The notes beneath the pieces are model-generated. The model did not search any database and was not told the DNA's origin. It was given only the letters and a program-made list of their open reading frames with translations. The position numbers were made by a program, and so were the translations under genes. 64,000 nt of DNA from Diplodia intermedia (Eukaryota; Ascomycota; Dothideomycetes; Botryosphaeriales; Botryosphaeriaceae). The DNA is taken from the NCBI GenBank assembly GCA_021495925.1, contig JAKEKT010000049.1:62001-126000 (forward strand), in the 5' to 3' direction. Positions 55,196-64,000 of the stretch are shown here, in pieces (position 1 is the first letter of the stretch; every line of letters starts with the position of its first letter).

Positions 55196-56656
55196 ATGGT
55201 ATTTATCCGCTCCGCCACCCGCCTTGCGCGCCCCGCCTCCTCGGTCCTGTCCGCCGGCAGGAGCTCGTTGCTGCGCTCAAAAGCCCCCCTTGGCGTCAGA
55301 ACGCTAACCGCAACCTCGCGGCAACAGGGCAAGGTTCTTCTGTGTCTCTATGACGTAAGTGTCCTCCCCGAGACATCCAATGCCTCAATTGCGTGGTGTT
55401 GTTTACCGTGATGCGGTGCTGACGTCAATTGCTGTGTAGGGCGGCGTCCACGCCGAGCAACAGCCCGAGCTCCTCGGAACCACTGAGAACGAGCTTGGTA
55501 TCCGCAAGTGGATCGAGGAGCAGGGCCACACTCTGGTCACCACCTCCGACAAGGAGGGTGAGACCTCCAAGTTCGAGCAGGAGCTCGTCGATGCTGAGGT
55601 CATCATTACCACTCCGTTCGTCTCGCCCAGCCAATTGCTCCTGTTAGCACTAACCCTCCTCAAGCTTCCACCCCGGCTACCTTACCAAGGAGCGTCTGGC
55701 CAAGGCGAAGAACCTCAAGCTCTGCGTGACTGCCGGTATCGGTTCCGACCACGTCGACCTCGATGCCGCCAACAAGACCAACGGCGGTCTGACCGTCGCC
55801 GAGGTTACGGGCTCCAACGTCGTCTCGGTCGCTGAGCACGTCGTCATGACCATCCTGACCCTCGTCCGCAACTTCGTCCCTGCCCACGAGCAGATCGAGT
55901 CTGGCGACTGGAACGTCGCTGCGGTTGCCAAGAACGAGTACGATCTCGAGAACAAGGTCGTTGGTACCGTCGCTGTTGGCCGCATTGGCGAGCGTGTGCT
56001 GCGCCGCCTCAAGCCCTTCGACTGCAAGGAGCTGCTCTACTTCGACTACCAGCCCCTCTCTCCTGAGAAGGAGAAGGAGATTGGCTGCCGTCGCGTTGAG
56101 AACCTCGAGGAGATGCTTGCGCAGTGCGACGTTGTCACCATCAACTGCCCGCTGCACGAGAAGACCCGCGGCCTCTTCAACAAGGACCTGATCTCCAAGA
56201 TGAAGAAGGGTGAGTGGAGGAAAATCAATCCCGGCAACCCCGCACTGCATCCACCCCACTCCGCCTCTCCCCTCATCTCGTCCTCGTGACTCGCTAACAA
56301 TTCATTTCCCCTCAGGCTCGTGGCTGATCAACACCGCTCGTGGCGCCATTGTCGTCAAGGAGGACGTCGCCGATGCGCTCAAGAACGGCCACCTCCGCGG
56401 CTACGGTGGTGATGTCTGGTTCCCCCAGCCTGCTCCCAAGGACCACCCTCTGCGCTACGCCAAGAACCCGTGGGGCGGCGGCAACGCCATGGTTCCCCAC
56501 ATGTCGGGTACCTCGATCGACGCTCAGAAGCGCTACGCCGCTGGCACCAAGGCTATCCTAGACAGCTACTTCTCCAAGCGCTACGACTACAAGCCTGAGG
56601 ACCTGATTGTCCACGGTGGTGACTACGCCACCAAGGCCTACGGCCAGCGCAAATAA
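55196..56656 (+). CDS. NAD-dependent formate dehydrogenase, 406 aa, 4 exons
   Basis: Oxidises formate to CO2 with NAD+ (EC 1.17.1.9), a member of the D-2-hydroxyacid dehydrogenase fold. Exons 55196-55354, 55440-55615, 55665-56209 and 56316-56656 join in frame. The first 40 residues (MVFIRSATRLARP..., Arg/Ser-rich) look like a mitochondrial presequence. The cofactor loop is GTVAVGRIGERVL. Catalytic-site residues are in place: Arg302 in NTARGA, Gln331 in FPQPAP and His355 in VPHMSG. PFHPGYLTKE and GDVWFPQPAPKDHP are hallmark FDH sequences. Intron branch sites GCTGAC, ACTAAC and GCTAAC are all standard. Fungal FDHs are often strongly expressed during carbon starvation or sporulation; no control site is assigned here. 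Confidence 0.95.
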
Positions 56657-57218
56657 ATAATGGGTGTGTGCATGGATGGATAGGTTGTTCACTCCGCGCA
56701 CCCGAAAAGGTGGCGGGGAAATTCATATTATTGCCGGCTCGGATATCATTTTTAGCGAGGATGGGCGGCATTTCGCGGTTTAGTAGTGACTGCTTGGTGA
56801 ATGAGACCCCAAAACGAATTTTCTTCGAAGCTTCATATCTCCATCTTGCCTGAATGTGCACCCCTCATTGCCGCTGCTTAGGCACCTCCTTCCGTTTCTT
56901 GGTACCTCCACAATGGGTTGCAGATCTCAATCAACTCAGAGATTTTTGCCCCGCATACGTCGGGACGATGTTGTGTAATCTTCAAGCGTAACCCAATCCG
57001 CCTCCGATTGCACGGAGATTGCGAGAGGTGGTGATATGGCTTGATTTGGTCTTTACACGCCAATAAACCCATGAAAGAAAGCCATGTAATGTAGACATGA
57101 CGAAGAAATCCGACAAAAAGCAGCGCGCTCTATGTCAACAAAAAAAGGTAAGAGAAGGAAGGGTAAAGGAAGAAGCAGACAGTGGTGCGAAAAAAAAAAA
57201 TCCATGTTCTCTGTACGA
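56657..57218. other. convergent intergenic region
   Basis: 562 bp between convergent genes, with A-rich runs near 57140-57200. No gene recognised. Confidence 0.5.
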
Positions 57219-58013
57219 TCACCGGTGTATCATAGCTCCCAAGCCTCGTCCAGCAGCAGCGCCGCCATCATCATCGTCCTCGCTTTCGCTACTACTGCTG
57301 TCCCTGAAACCCTCCTCCAGCTCCCGGCTCAGCCTGCGCTCGCTCCTACCCGCGTCATCGTTGACGCCACCTCGCTGTCGCTCCAGCGCCTCGCGCCGCC
57401 GCTCGCGCTCCATCGGCTCGAATCCGACCATGCCCTCGCCCTCGTCGTCTTCGATGTCAAAGTCGTCCTCGTCGTCGTCGTCGTCGTCGTCGTACGCGCC
57501 CAGCCGGCCGGTGGCCGAGGCGGTGCGCGGGGCGGCCGCGAAGGGCAGGGCGAAGGGCAGGCGGGCGGAGAGCGAGGACCAGAGGCCGGAGAAGCGGGCG
57601 CGGAGCCAGCTCGGCGACGTGTGGGCGGAGAGGCTGGACAGGGCCGTGTCGCCGTGCAGCGGGAGGTAGTGCTGGTACTTGCGGACGTAGCGGCGGTGCA
57701 GGGGGAGGAGCACGAAGGAGACGAGGAGGTAGAGGAGGGCGGCGGCGAGGAGGGGGAGGAGGAAGGTCTGGGGAATGCGCGCGTGGCGCGCGAGTTAGCG
57801 GAGCGCGGGCAGCTTGTTTGTTGAGTTCGACTCGACGTGGCATTGGGCTGGTTGAGGGATCCGTGGTCCCTCGGCCATCCGTGGGTCGCAATGTGCCAGG
57901 AGAGATGACATGGTGACGTGCGGAGGCGCGACGGAGAGCACGAGGCAGCTTTCCACGGCGCCGCAAGCGAGAGGGAGGCGGCATACCTTCACGAAGGAGA
58001 AGAGGCCGGACAT
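57219..58013 (-). CDS. small single-pass membrane protein with acidic tail, 191 aa
   Basis: I do not recognise this protein. Exon 1 (58013-57987) encodes MSGLFSFVK and exon 2 (57767-57219) begins TFLLPLLAAALLYLLVSFVL, a clear membrane helix. The joined ends are in phase over a 219-bp intron, the longest in any intact gene here. After the helix come a basic stretch (HRRYVRKYQHY), Leu/Ser-rich sequence, a run of Asp/Glu (YDDDDDDDEDDFDIEDDE), a charged helix (ERERRREALERQR) and a second acidic Ser-rich run. By the positive-inside rule the long tail should face the cytosol. Function is unknown. The gene could be misjoined at intron 1, but the splice sites and the membrane helix support it. The formin starts divergently 731 bp away. 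Confidence 0.65.
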
Positions 58014-58744
58014 GGCGGCTGCGACTCGGGGGCGGGACGACGCGAGAGTCCGGGGAAACGAGCGACTTGGGCTCGGGGCGACCAGCAGGAGGGAGATGTT
58101 CAGCAGCTGGGCTGCTATGAATAGTTGCGAGGGCCCGGCCGTCGAGCAGCCCGTGTCCGAGTAAATTGGAGCTGACGCGCAACCATCGGCGCCCTGGGGA
58201 GAGCTCAGCGCTGCGGGAGGCTGATGTCGGACTGGCCGGCTCGGCGGCCGCGAGCGTCGCGGCTCTCTGTATGGCTGGGCGCGGTGCAGGGTTTCCCTTC
58301 CCGTGCTGCTGCCGCCCCTTTGACTTTGAAACAAGCAGCAACCACTCCTGCACTGACCCTCCTTCTCTCGCGCATCCCTATACGAAAAGGCGAACGACCT
58401 GGGCCATGCGAATGTGCGCCCATGCGCCGTGATTCTCCTCCACCGACACATCCCAGAGCCTGCTGACCGCGCGCGCACATCCGCCCAACCTCCCTCGACT
58501 GAGGCGCCCTTTTCGAGCACGCCGCCCTCAACGCCCGCTCCACAGCGCAGAGCACCGCGCTCGAGCCCTGCACGTACGCGTAGACCTCTGCCGATTGGCG
58601 AGCGCTGCGGACTCCAGGCACAACACACAAGGAACGACGGTCTGACGCGCTGTTCTCCGCCGACGAAGACCGTCGCAGCGCCTGCTGCCGAGCCCCCCTG
58701 GGGTCGCTGGATTCTCGCGCCATCCAAAGACGCTGCTGCCCGTC
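58014..58744. other. divergent promoter region, membrane protein / formin
   Basis: 731 bp between divergent starts; GC-rich with only short frames. No TATA box found. Confidence 0.45.
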
Positions 58745-61700
58745 ATGTCCGACCACAAGTCGCGCACGTCGTCCGGCGGCAAGTCGTTCTTCTCGAGGCG
58801 CAAGAACAAGGACGATGTGCCCGAGACGCCAGGCCTGCCGTCAAACCTCAGCGCTGGCTCTTCGCGCCACCAGCACCGCTCCTCTGTCAACTCGCTGAAC
58901 GGCTCGCCGAACAACCGGCCTATCTCCTACTTGCCCGAACATCTCCAAACCGCTGGTGTGTTGACCAGCATACCGTATGACAGCGTCCCCCCCGATGGCC
59001 GTTCTCCCATCTCCGTCGACTTCCTGCCCAAAGACCAAAGTGCTGCCCAAGCCGCCGCCCGCCGTGAACCGCTGCCACACCATTTGAACAAGGGCGGCGC
59101 CGACTTCCACCAGTACCCCATCTTTAATGCCTCGGCCCCGCCGCCACCTGGGGTCCCGGTCGCCCCACGGCCTCCTCCACACGCTCAAGGTACTGCCATG
59201 GCGTCCAGCCAACCTGGTGACAGAGGCGTGTCTATACAGCAATGGGGATCGGGCCGCCCAAGCACCAGCTCCGGGCGGCCTTATTCTCCGAACACTCACG
59301 GATCATCATACGCCGCCACCGAGGCCTCGTGGAACACTCGCGCCTCGTCCGACCAAGCCAGCGTATACTCGAACCACTCCAGCCACCGGGACACAAAGAT
59401 GAGCATGGGAGGAGATCGCGGCTTTGCCTCCCTTGATGCGGGCCAACACACCCTATTCCCGGCCCCCAGGATGCCAGCCCCCGGCAATGCGGCCTCGTTT
59501 GATCCTGCTGGATTCCACTTGCAAAGGCCCAACGACGACCGGGAAATCGAGTTCGAGTTCATGGCCCTCATGCAAAAGCGCGGTTGGAACAGCTTGCCCG
59601 AGCAGGCAAGGCGGCAAATGGAGGCGTATCCAATTTCAAAGAAGTGGACATTGGTGCATCAAGACCGGCTAGCAGAATGGCAGGGCGAGCAGAGAAGACG
59701 ACAAAATGCCAGGCAAACACAGTTCAGTGTGGATGGGTCGGGAATCCTTGGCCGCGCTGACGAGGAGGGCAGCCCGGAATGGTATGTGCGGAAGGTCTTG
59801 GACAACTCGATCACTGCCAAGCAGCTGCAATCGCTGAGTGTCAGCTTAAGAACGCAACCGATTGGATGGGTCAAGGCATTCGTCGAGGCGCAGGGTCAAA
59901 TTGCTCTCACGAATGTTTTGAACAAGATCAACCGGAGACAGGGAGGCGGCCCCACACCACCATCAGGATCGACGAGCACCCAGGATAAGGATCTGGACCG
60001 CGAGTACGACATCGTCAAGTGTCTGAAGGCTTTGATGAACAACAAATACGGTGCCGACAATGCCTTGTCTCATCCTCAAATCGTCACTTCTCTTGCCAGC
60101 TCGCTTGTTTCTCCCAGGTTGAACACCAGGAAGCTCGTCAGCGAAGTTCTTACGTTCTTGTGCCACTGGGCGAACGGCCAGGGTCACGAGAAGGTCTTAC
60201 AAGCGTTGGATCAGCTGAAGGCGGCGCAAGGCGAGAATGGACGGTTCGACGCTTGGATGCGTATAGTGGAGGTTACTGTCGATGGCCGCGGAAAGATGGG
60301 CAGCTTGGTCGGAGCCAGCGACGAGGTCAGGAGTGGAGGTATTGGCTTCGAGAACTTGCTCATGGAATATGCCGTCGCCTCGCTGTTCCTCGTCAACATG
60401 ATCGTGGATGCCCCGGAGAGAGACCTGCAGCTGCGTGTGCATCTGCGCGCGCAGTTCACAGCATGCGGCATCAAGCGTATCCTGAACAAGATGGAGGGCT
60501 TCCAGTACGATGTCATTGACAAGCAGGTCGAGAGATACCGGACGAACGAGGCCATCGATTATGAGGACCTTCTGGAGAGAGAGAATAGCAGTATGGTGGA
60601 CAGTATTGAGGGAGAGGTGAAGGACATGAACGACCCGAGCCAGATCGTGGACGCCATTCAAAACAAGATCCATGGCACAAGAGCACAAGATTACTTCATC
60701 TCTGCTATGCAGCATTTCTTGCTCATCCGGGACAATGAGGGAGAGGACAGGCTCCGTCTGTTCCAGCTTGTCGACTCCATGCTCAGTTACGTTGCCATGG
60801 ATCGCCGCTTGCCCGACATGGATCTTAAGCAGAGCCTGAACTTCACGGTGCAGAGTCTGTTGGATAAGCTTTACACGGATTCCGAAGCACGTCAGGTTCG
60901 AGATGAGGCAATCGAGGCAAGACAGATTGCCGATGCTGCGGTTGCGGAGCGTGATGAGATGCGCGCACAGCTCGAGCTGGGCGCAGATGGCTTGGTAGGC
61001 AAGCTGCAGAAGCAGCTAGAGGAACAGAGCGCTCTATTAGAGCTCCGTGGAAGACAGATCAAGCAGCTCAAAGCTGAACTATCGGATCTGCAGACCGTGC
61101 GCGCCAAGGAACTCCAGCGGAACGAGCTTGAGACGAGAGAGCTGTACCTCATGCTGCGCGATGCTCAGGACGTTGCGGCTTCGCACGCCGCAAAGAAGGG
61201 CAAGGATGGCCAGCTTGGCCAGACTGATCCCGCTCTCATGCAAGGCATCCTTGATCGCGAGAAGCTCCTTGACAAGTTGGAGATGCAACTTGAGCGGTCC
61301 AAGACTCAGGCGAAGCTTGAGGGCAAGGTCTGGCAGGCGGTCGAGCCAGAGGACAAGCTGCGTGAGCTTCGCGAGAAGATGGACGGCCTTGACGAGGAAC
61401 GAAACCAGCAAGAATTCGCTCGTGCCGACTACACCAACAGCTTCCTCGGATCCGTCAACCGCAAGCCCGTTCCCAAGAGGTCTGGAGACGATGATACGGA
61501 TGCGGATGATGAGGAGATGATTGTAGAGAAACCGCGCCTGGTTGAGCTTAGGCGTCCGAAGATGTCCTCGACCCAGCAGGGTGCTCTTCTTGGAGAGATT
61601 GCCTCGAAGGTCAAGCGACAGGATGGCAGCGACGACGAGGCAGATGTCGAGGGCGCATCCGAGTCTACCGAGAAGCCTGGAGAGGGCGAAGATGGTTTCG

Positions 61701-64000
61701 GTGGTCCTCCCCCGCCACCTCCGCCGCCAATGCCCGGCATGGATGGTGCCCCGGGCATGCCAGGCTTCAACAATGCTGCTCCTCCACCTCCTCCTCCCCC
61801 TATGCCTGGGTTTGCAGGCGGTGCTCCTCCCCCACCGCCGCCAATGCCCGGCTTCGCAGGTGGTGCTCCTCCTCCACCCCCGCCGATGCCTGGATTCGCA
61901 GGTGGTGCTCCTCCGCCGCCGCCCCCGATGCCTGGATTTGCTGGCGGTGCGCCCCCGCCACCGCCGATGCCGGGAATGGGCGGTCCTCCACCACCGCCTC
62001 CGCCGCCAGGAGCGCCGCCGCTTCCTGGTGGTCGCCGCGGACCTGGATTCTTGCCCCAGCCTGGCTACGCTGCGCAAAAGGTTGGTCTTGCCGTTGCTAG
62101 GCCGAAGAAGAAGCTCAAGGCGCTGCATTGGGAGAAGGTCGACACTCCTCAGGTTACCATGTGGGCATCGCACACTCCCACCCACGAGGCCAAGGAAGAG
62201 AAGTACCGTGAACTCTCCAAGAGGGGTGTGCTTGATGAGGTCGAGAAGCTGTTCTTGGCCAAGGAGATCAAGCAGATTGCGAAGAAGCAGTCGGCCAAGA
62301 ACGACAAGAAGCAGCTGATCTCGAACGATTTGGTGAAGGGCTTCCACGTCGCATTTGCCAAGTTCAACCAACTCTCAGCCGACGAGCTGGTTCGCATGAT
62401 TATCCATTGCGACAAGCCCATCCTCGAGAGCGATGTCGTCATCGAATTCTTGCAGAGGAACGAGCTCTGCGTTATTCCCGAGCAAGTCGCGAAGTCGATG
62501 GCAGCGTATGCTAAGGATTGGACGGGACCCGATGCTGCCAATGCCACGCGTGAATCGGATCCGAACGACCTGACCAGGGAAGATCAGATCTATCTGTACA
62601 CTGCCTACGAGTTGCACCACTACTGGAAGGCGCGTATGCGCGCTCTTGAACTTACGAGGACGTACGAGAGCGAATATACCGACATCTTCAACAAGCTCCA
62701 GGAGGTTGTCAAGGTTTCCGACTCCCTGCGCGATTCCGTCTCGTTGATGAACGTTCTCGGCCTGATTCTGGACATTGGTAACTACATGAACGACGCAAAC
62801 AAGCAAGCCACCGGTTTCAAGCTGTCCTCGCTCGCTCGTCTTGGCATGGTCAAGGACGACAAGAACGAATCTACCTTTGCCGACCTCGTGGAGCGTATCG
62901 TGCGCACCCAGTACCCCGAGTGGGAGGGTTTCGTGGATGAGATCAACGGCGTCATTCCTGCGCAGAAGATAAATGTCGAGCAGCTCAGCACCGATGCGAA
63001 GAAATACATCGACAACATCAAGAACGTACAAGCCAGCATCGATAACGGTAACCTGAGCGACCCGAAGAAGTTCCATCCCGAGGACCGTGTCAGCATCATC
63101 GTTCAGCGTGTTATGAAGGACGCCCGCCGCAAGGCCGAGGCGATGGCGGACTACCTGGAGGACATGAAGAAGACGTATAACGACATTTTGACGTTTTATG
63201 GTGAAGACCCGACGGACGAAAATGCACGGAGGGAGTTCTTCGCCAAGCTGGCCGTCTTCGTTAATGAGTGGAAGGTAAGTTTGGCAGCGTTTTCTTTTTC
63301 ATTGACGAATTTGCTAACTTTCCTGTGTAGAAATCCAGGGAGAAGAACGTCAGGTGGGAGGAAACCCGCCGCCGGAACGAGGAGTCGATGCGCCGCAAGG
63401 CTGCCCAAGCCGCCCCGCGCTCGCCAACGATGGACGGCCCGCTACTCAGCCCTGCATCGACAGGCGCCATGGACACGCTACTGGAGAAGTTGCGTGCTGC
63501 CGCACCGCAGGCTCGCGATCAGCGCGATCGTCGCCGTCGCGCCCGTCTCAAGGATCGTCACCAGGTCCGCGTGGCCAGTGGCCAAAAGGTGCCCGATATG
63601 TCAGGGGAAGGCGACGAAGAAGGTGGCAGTGTGGGCAATGGCCTTCTCAGTCCAAACAGCATTGCCTCGGGCGATAACAGCGGCGACACGGGCGCCGATG
63701 GCGAAGAGAAGGAAAAGAAGGACGGTGGCAACAGCGAAGGCGAGGACATTGCTGACCGCGCGGCCGTCATGTTGCAGGGTCTTCGGGGCGACGAAGTCTC
63801 CGAAGTACCTGGTAGAGAGGATAGCATTCGCGTCCGGAGAAGGAGAGAAAATGCCGGCACTGAGCGGGATGCAAGGAGGAGAAGGCGCGCGCGCCAGGGC
63901 GGCAGCACGGTTGACGAATCTATCAAAGAGGAACCTGGGACCGCCACCGGCGACGGTGAGAATGGGACGGATTCGCGACCAGGCACCGGGCACTCCAGAC
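58745..64000 (+). CDS. diaphanous-related formin (Bni1/SepA type), cut by window end
   Basis: Formins nucleate and elongate actin filaments at hyphal tips and septa under Rho control. Exon 1 (58745-63274) is one 1,510-codon frame; a 56-bp intron (branch site GCTAAC) leads to exon 2 (63331 to the edge, no stop yet). Order: Ser-rich N-terminus (1-240), GTPase-binding/FH3 region (about 265-690, starting DDREIEFEFMALMQKRGW), coiled coil (about 715-850), FH1 (about 985-1100) with repeats of PPPPPPMPGFAGGA, FH2 (about 1117-1490, opening KKLKALHWEKV and including GNYMND), then the autoinhibitory DAD: GAMDTLLEKLRAAAP followed by RRRRARLKDR. The DAD shows a Rho-regulated formin. It is intact as far as visible. 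Filamentous fungi generally have one formin of this type. Confidence 0.95.
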   Translation, partial: MSDHKSRTSSGGKSFFSRRKNKDDVPETPGLPSNLSAGSSRHQHRSSVNSLNGSPNNRPISYLPEHLQTAGVLTSIPYDSVPPDGRSPISVDFLPKDQSAAQAAARREPLPHHLNKGGADFHQYPIFNASAPPPPGVPVAPRPPPHAQGTAMASSQPGDRGVSIQQWGSGRPSTSSGRPYSPNTHGSSYAATEASWNTRASSDQASVYSNHSSHRDTKMSMGGDRGFASLDAGQHTLFPAPRMPAPGNAASFDPAGFHLQRPNDDREIEFEFMALMQKRGWNSLPEQARRQMEAYPISKKWTLVHQDRLAEWQGEQRRRQNARQTQFSVDGSGILGRADEEGSPEWYVRKVLDNSITAKQLQSLSVSLRTQPIGWVKAFVEAQGQIALTNVLNKINRRQGGGPTPPSGSTSTQDKDLDREYDIVKCLKALMNNKYGADNALSHPQIVTSLASSLVSPRLNTRKLVSEVLTFLCHWANGQGHEKVLQALDQLKAAQGENGRFDAWMRIVEVTVDGRGKMGSLVGASDEVRSGGIGFENLLMEYAVASLFLVNMIVDAPERDLQLRVHLRAQFTACGIKRILNKMEGFQYDVIDKQVERYRTNEAIDYEDLLERENSSMVDSIEGEVKDMNDPSQIVDAIQNKIHGTRAQDYFISAMQHFLLIRDNEGEDRLRLFQLVDSMLSYVAMDRRLPDMDLKQSLNFTVQSLLDKLYTDSEARQVRDEAIEARQIADAAVAERDEMRAQLELGADGLVGKLQKQLEEQSALLELRGRQIKQLKAELSDLQTVRAKELQRNELETRELYLMLRDAQDVAASHAAKKGKDGQLGQTDPALMQGILDREKLLDKLEMQLERSKTQAKLEGKVWQAVEPEDKLRELREKMDGLDEERNQQEFARADYTNSFLGSVNRKPVPKRSGDDDTDADDEEMIVEKPRLVELRRPKMSSTQQGALLGEIASKVKRQDGSDDEADVEGASESTEKPGEGEDGFGGPPPPPPPPMPGMDGAPGMPGFNNAAPPPPPPPMPGFAGGAPPPPPPMPGFAGGAPPPPPPMPGFAGGAPPPPPPMPGFAGGAPPPPPMPGMGGPPPPPPPPGAPPLPGGRRGPGFLPQPGYAAQKVGLAVARPKKKLKALHWEKVDTPQVTMWASHTPTHEAKEEKYRELSKRGVLDEVEKLFLAKEIKQIAKKQSAKNDKKQLISNDLVKGFHVAFAKFNQLSADELVRMIIHCDKPILESDVVIEFLQRNELCVIPEQVAKSMAAYAKDWTGPDAANATRESDPNDLTREDQIYLYTAYELHHYWKARMRALELTRTYESEYTDIFNKLQEVVKVSDSLRDSVSLMNVLGLILDIGNYMNDANKQATGFKLSSLARLGMVKDDKNESTFADLVERIVRTQYPEWEGFVDEINGVIPAQKINVEQLSTDAKKYIDNIKNVQASIDNGNLSDPKKFHPEDRVSIIVQRVMKDARRKAEAMADYLEDMKKTYNDILTFYGEDPTDENARREFFAKLAVFVNEWKVSLAAFSFSLTNLLTFLCRNPGRRTSGGRKPAAGTRSRCAARLPKPPRARQRWTARYSALHRQAPWTRYWRSCVLPHRRLAISAIVAVAPVSRIVTRSAWPVAKRCPICQGKATKKVAVWAMAFSVQTALPRAITAATRAPMAKRRKRRTVATAKARTLLTARPSCCRVFGATKSPKYLVERIAFASGEGEKMPALSGMQGGEGARARAAARLTNLSKRNLGPPPATVRMGRIRDQAPGTPD

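Overview
This is nuclear DNA of a filamentous ascomycete (Pezizomycotina; I cannot place it more finely). The reasons are short introns of about 47-65 bp with GT..CTRAC..AG signals, fungal-type gene content (formin with a DAD, LaeA-like methyltransferase, formate dehydrogenase), and an AT-rich repeat block with the marks of repeat-induced point mutation (RIP).

Bases 1-9505 are a dead retrotransposon block. A nearly complete 6.5-kb Tad-type LINE (217-6735, minus strand) sits inside an older copy of the same family, whose halves lie at 1-216 and 6736-8895. An 11-bp target duplication flanks the insert. ORF1 and ORF2 of the younger copy each stay in one frame at the points I checked and are broken only by TAG/TAA stops where Gln or Trp is expected. 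A tRNA-like sequence lies in its 3' region. At about 9.5 kb base composition changes abruptly and a broken GMC oxidoreductase gene begins. One of its introns carries a run of 78 C.

Bases 13.4-22.9 kb contain no protein gene I can support but hold two facing snRNA units. At 20,418 (minus) is a U2 snRNA gene with intact stems III and IV but an altered branch-site-pairing sequence (GUAGCUAA where GUAGUAUC is expected). At 14,588 (plus) is a shorter U2-like RNA with the standard GUAGUA but altered U6-pairing bases and no stems III/IV. The two share TATA spacing, leader and a downstream hairpin whose stem has changed on both sides while its loop has not. This is the most interesting part of the window.

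From 22.9 kb onward the window is ordinary gene-dense euchromatin: amino-acid permease, nitrilase, aldo/keto reductase with a long N-terminal extension, peroxisomal enoyl-CoA isomerase, PET100 and TACO1 (two complex IV biogenesis factors, tail to tail), LAA1/HEATR5, a LaeA-like methyltransferase, a Gln-rich protein, COG1, an SH3-RBR ubiquitin ligase, a DHH phosphoesterase with a PCNA-binding-like tail, mitochondrial-type formate dehydrogenase, a small membrane protein, and a formin that runs off the right edge. LAA1, COG1 and the formin all belong to membrane traffic or polarised growth, but nothing shows that their proximity is functional. All exon joins were made by eye from splice signals and frame; each multi-exon CDS given here closes in frame.
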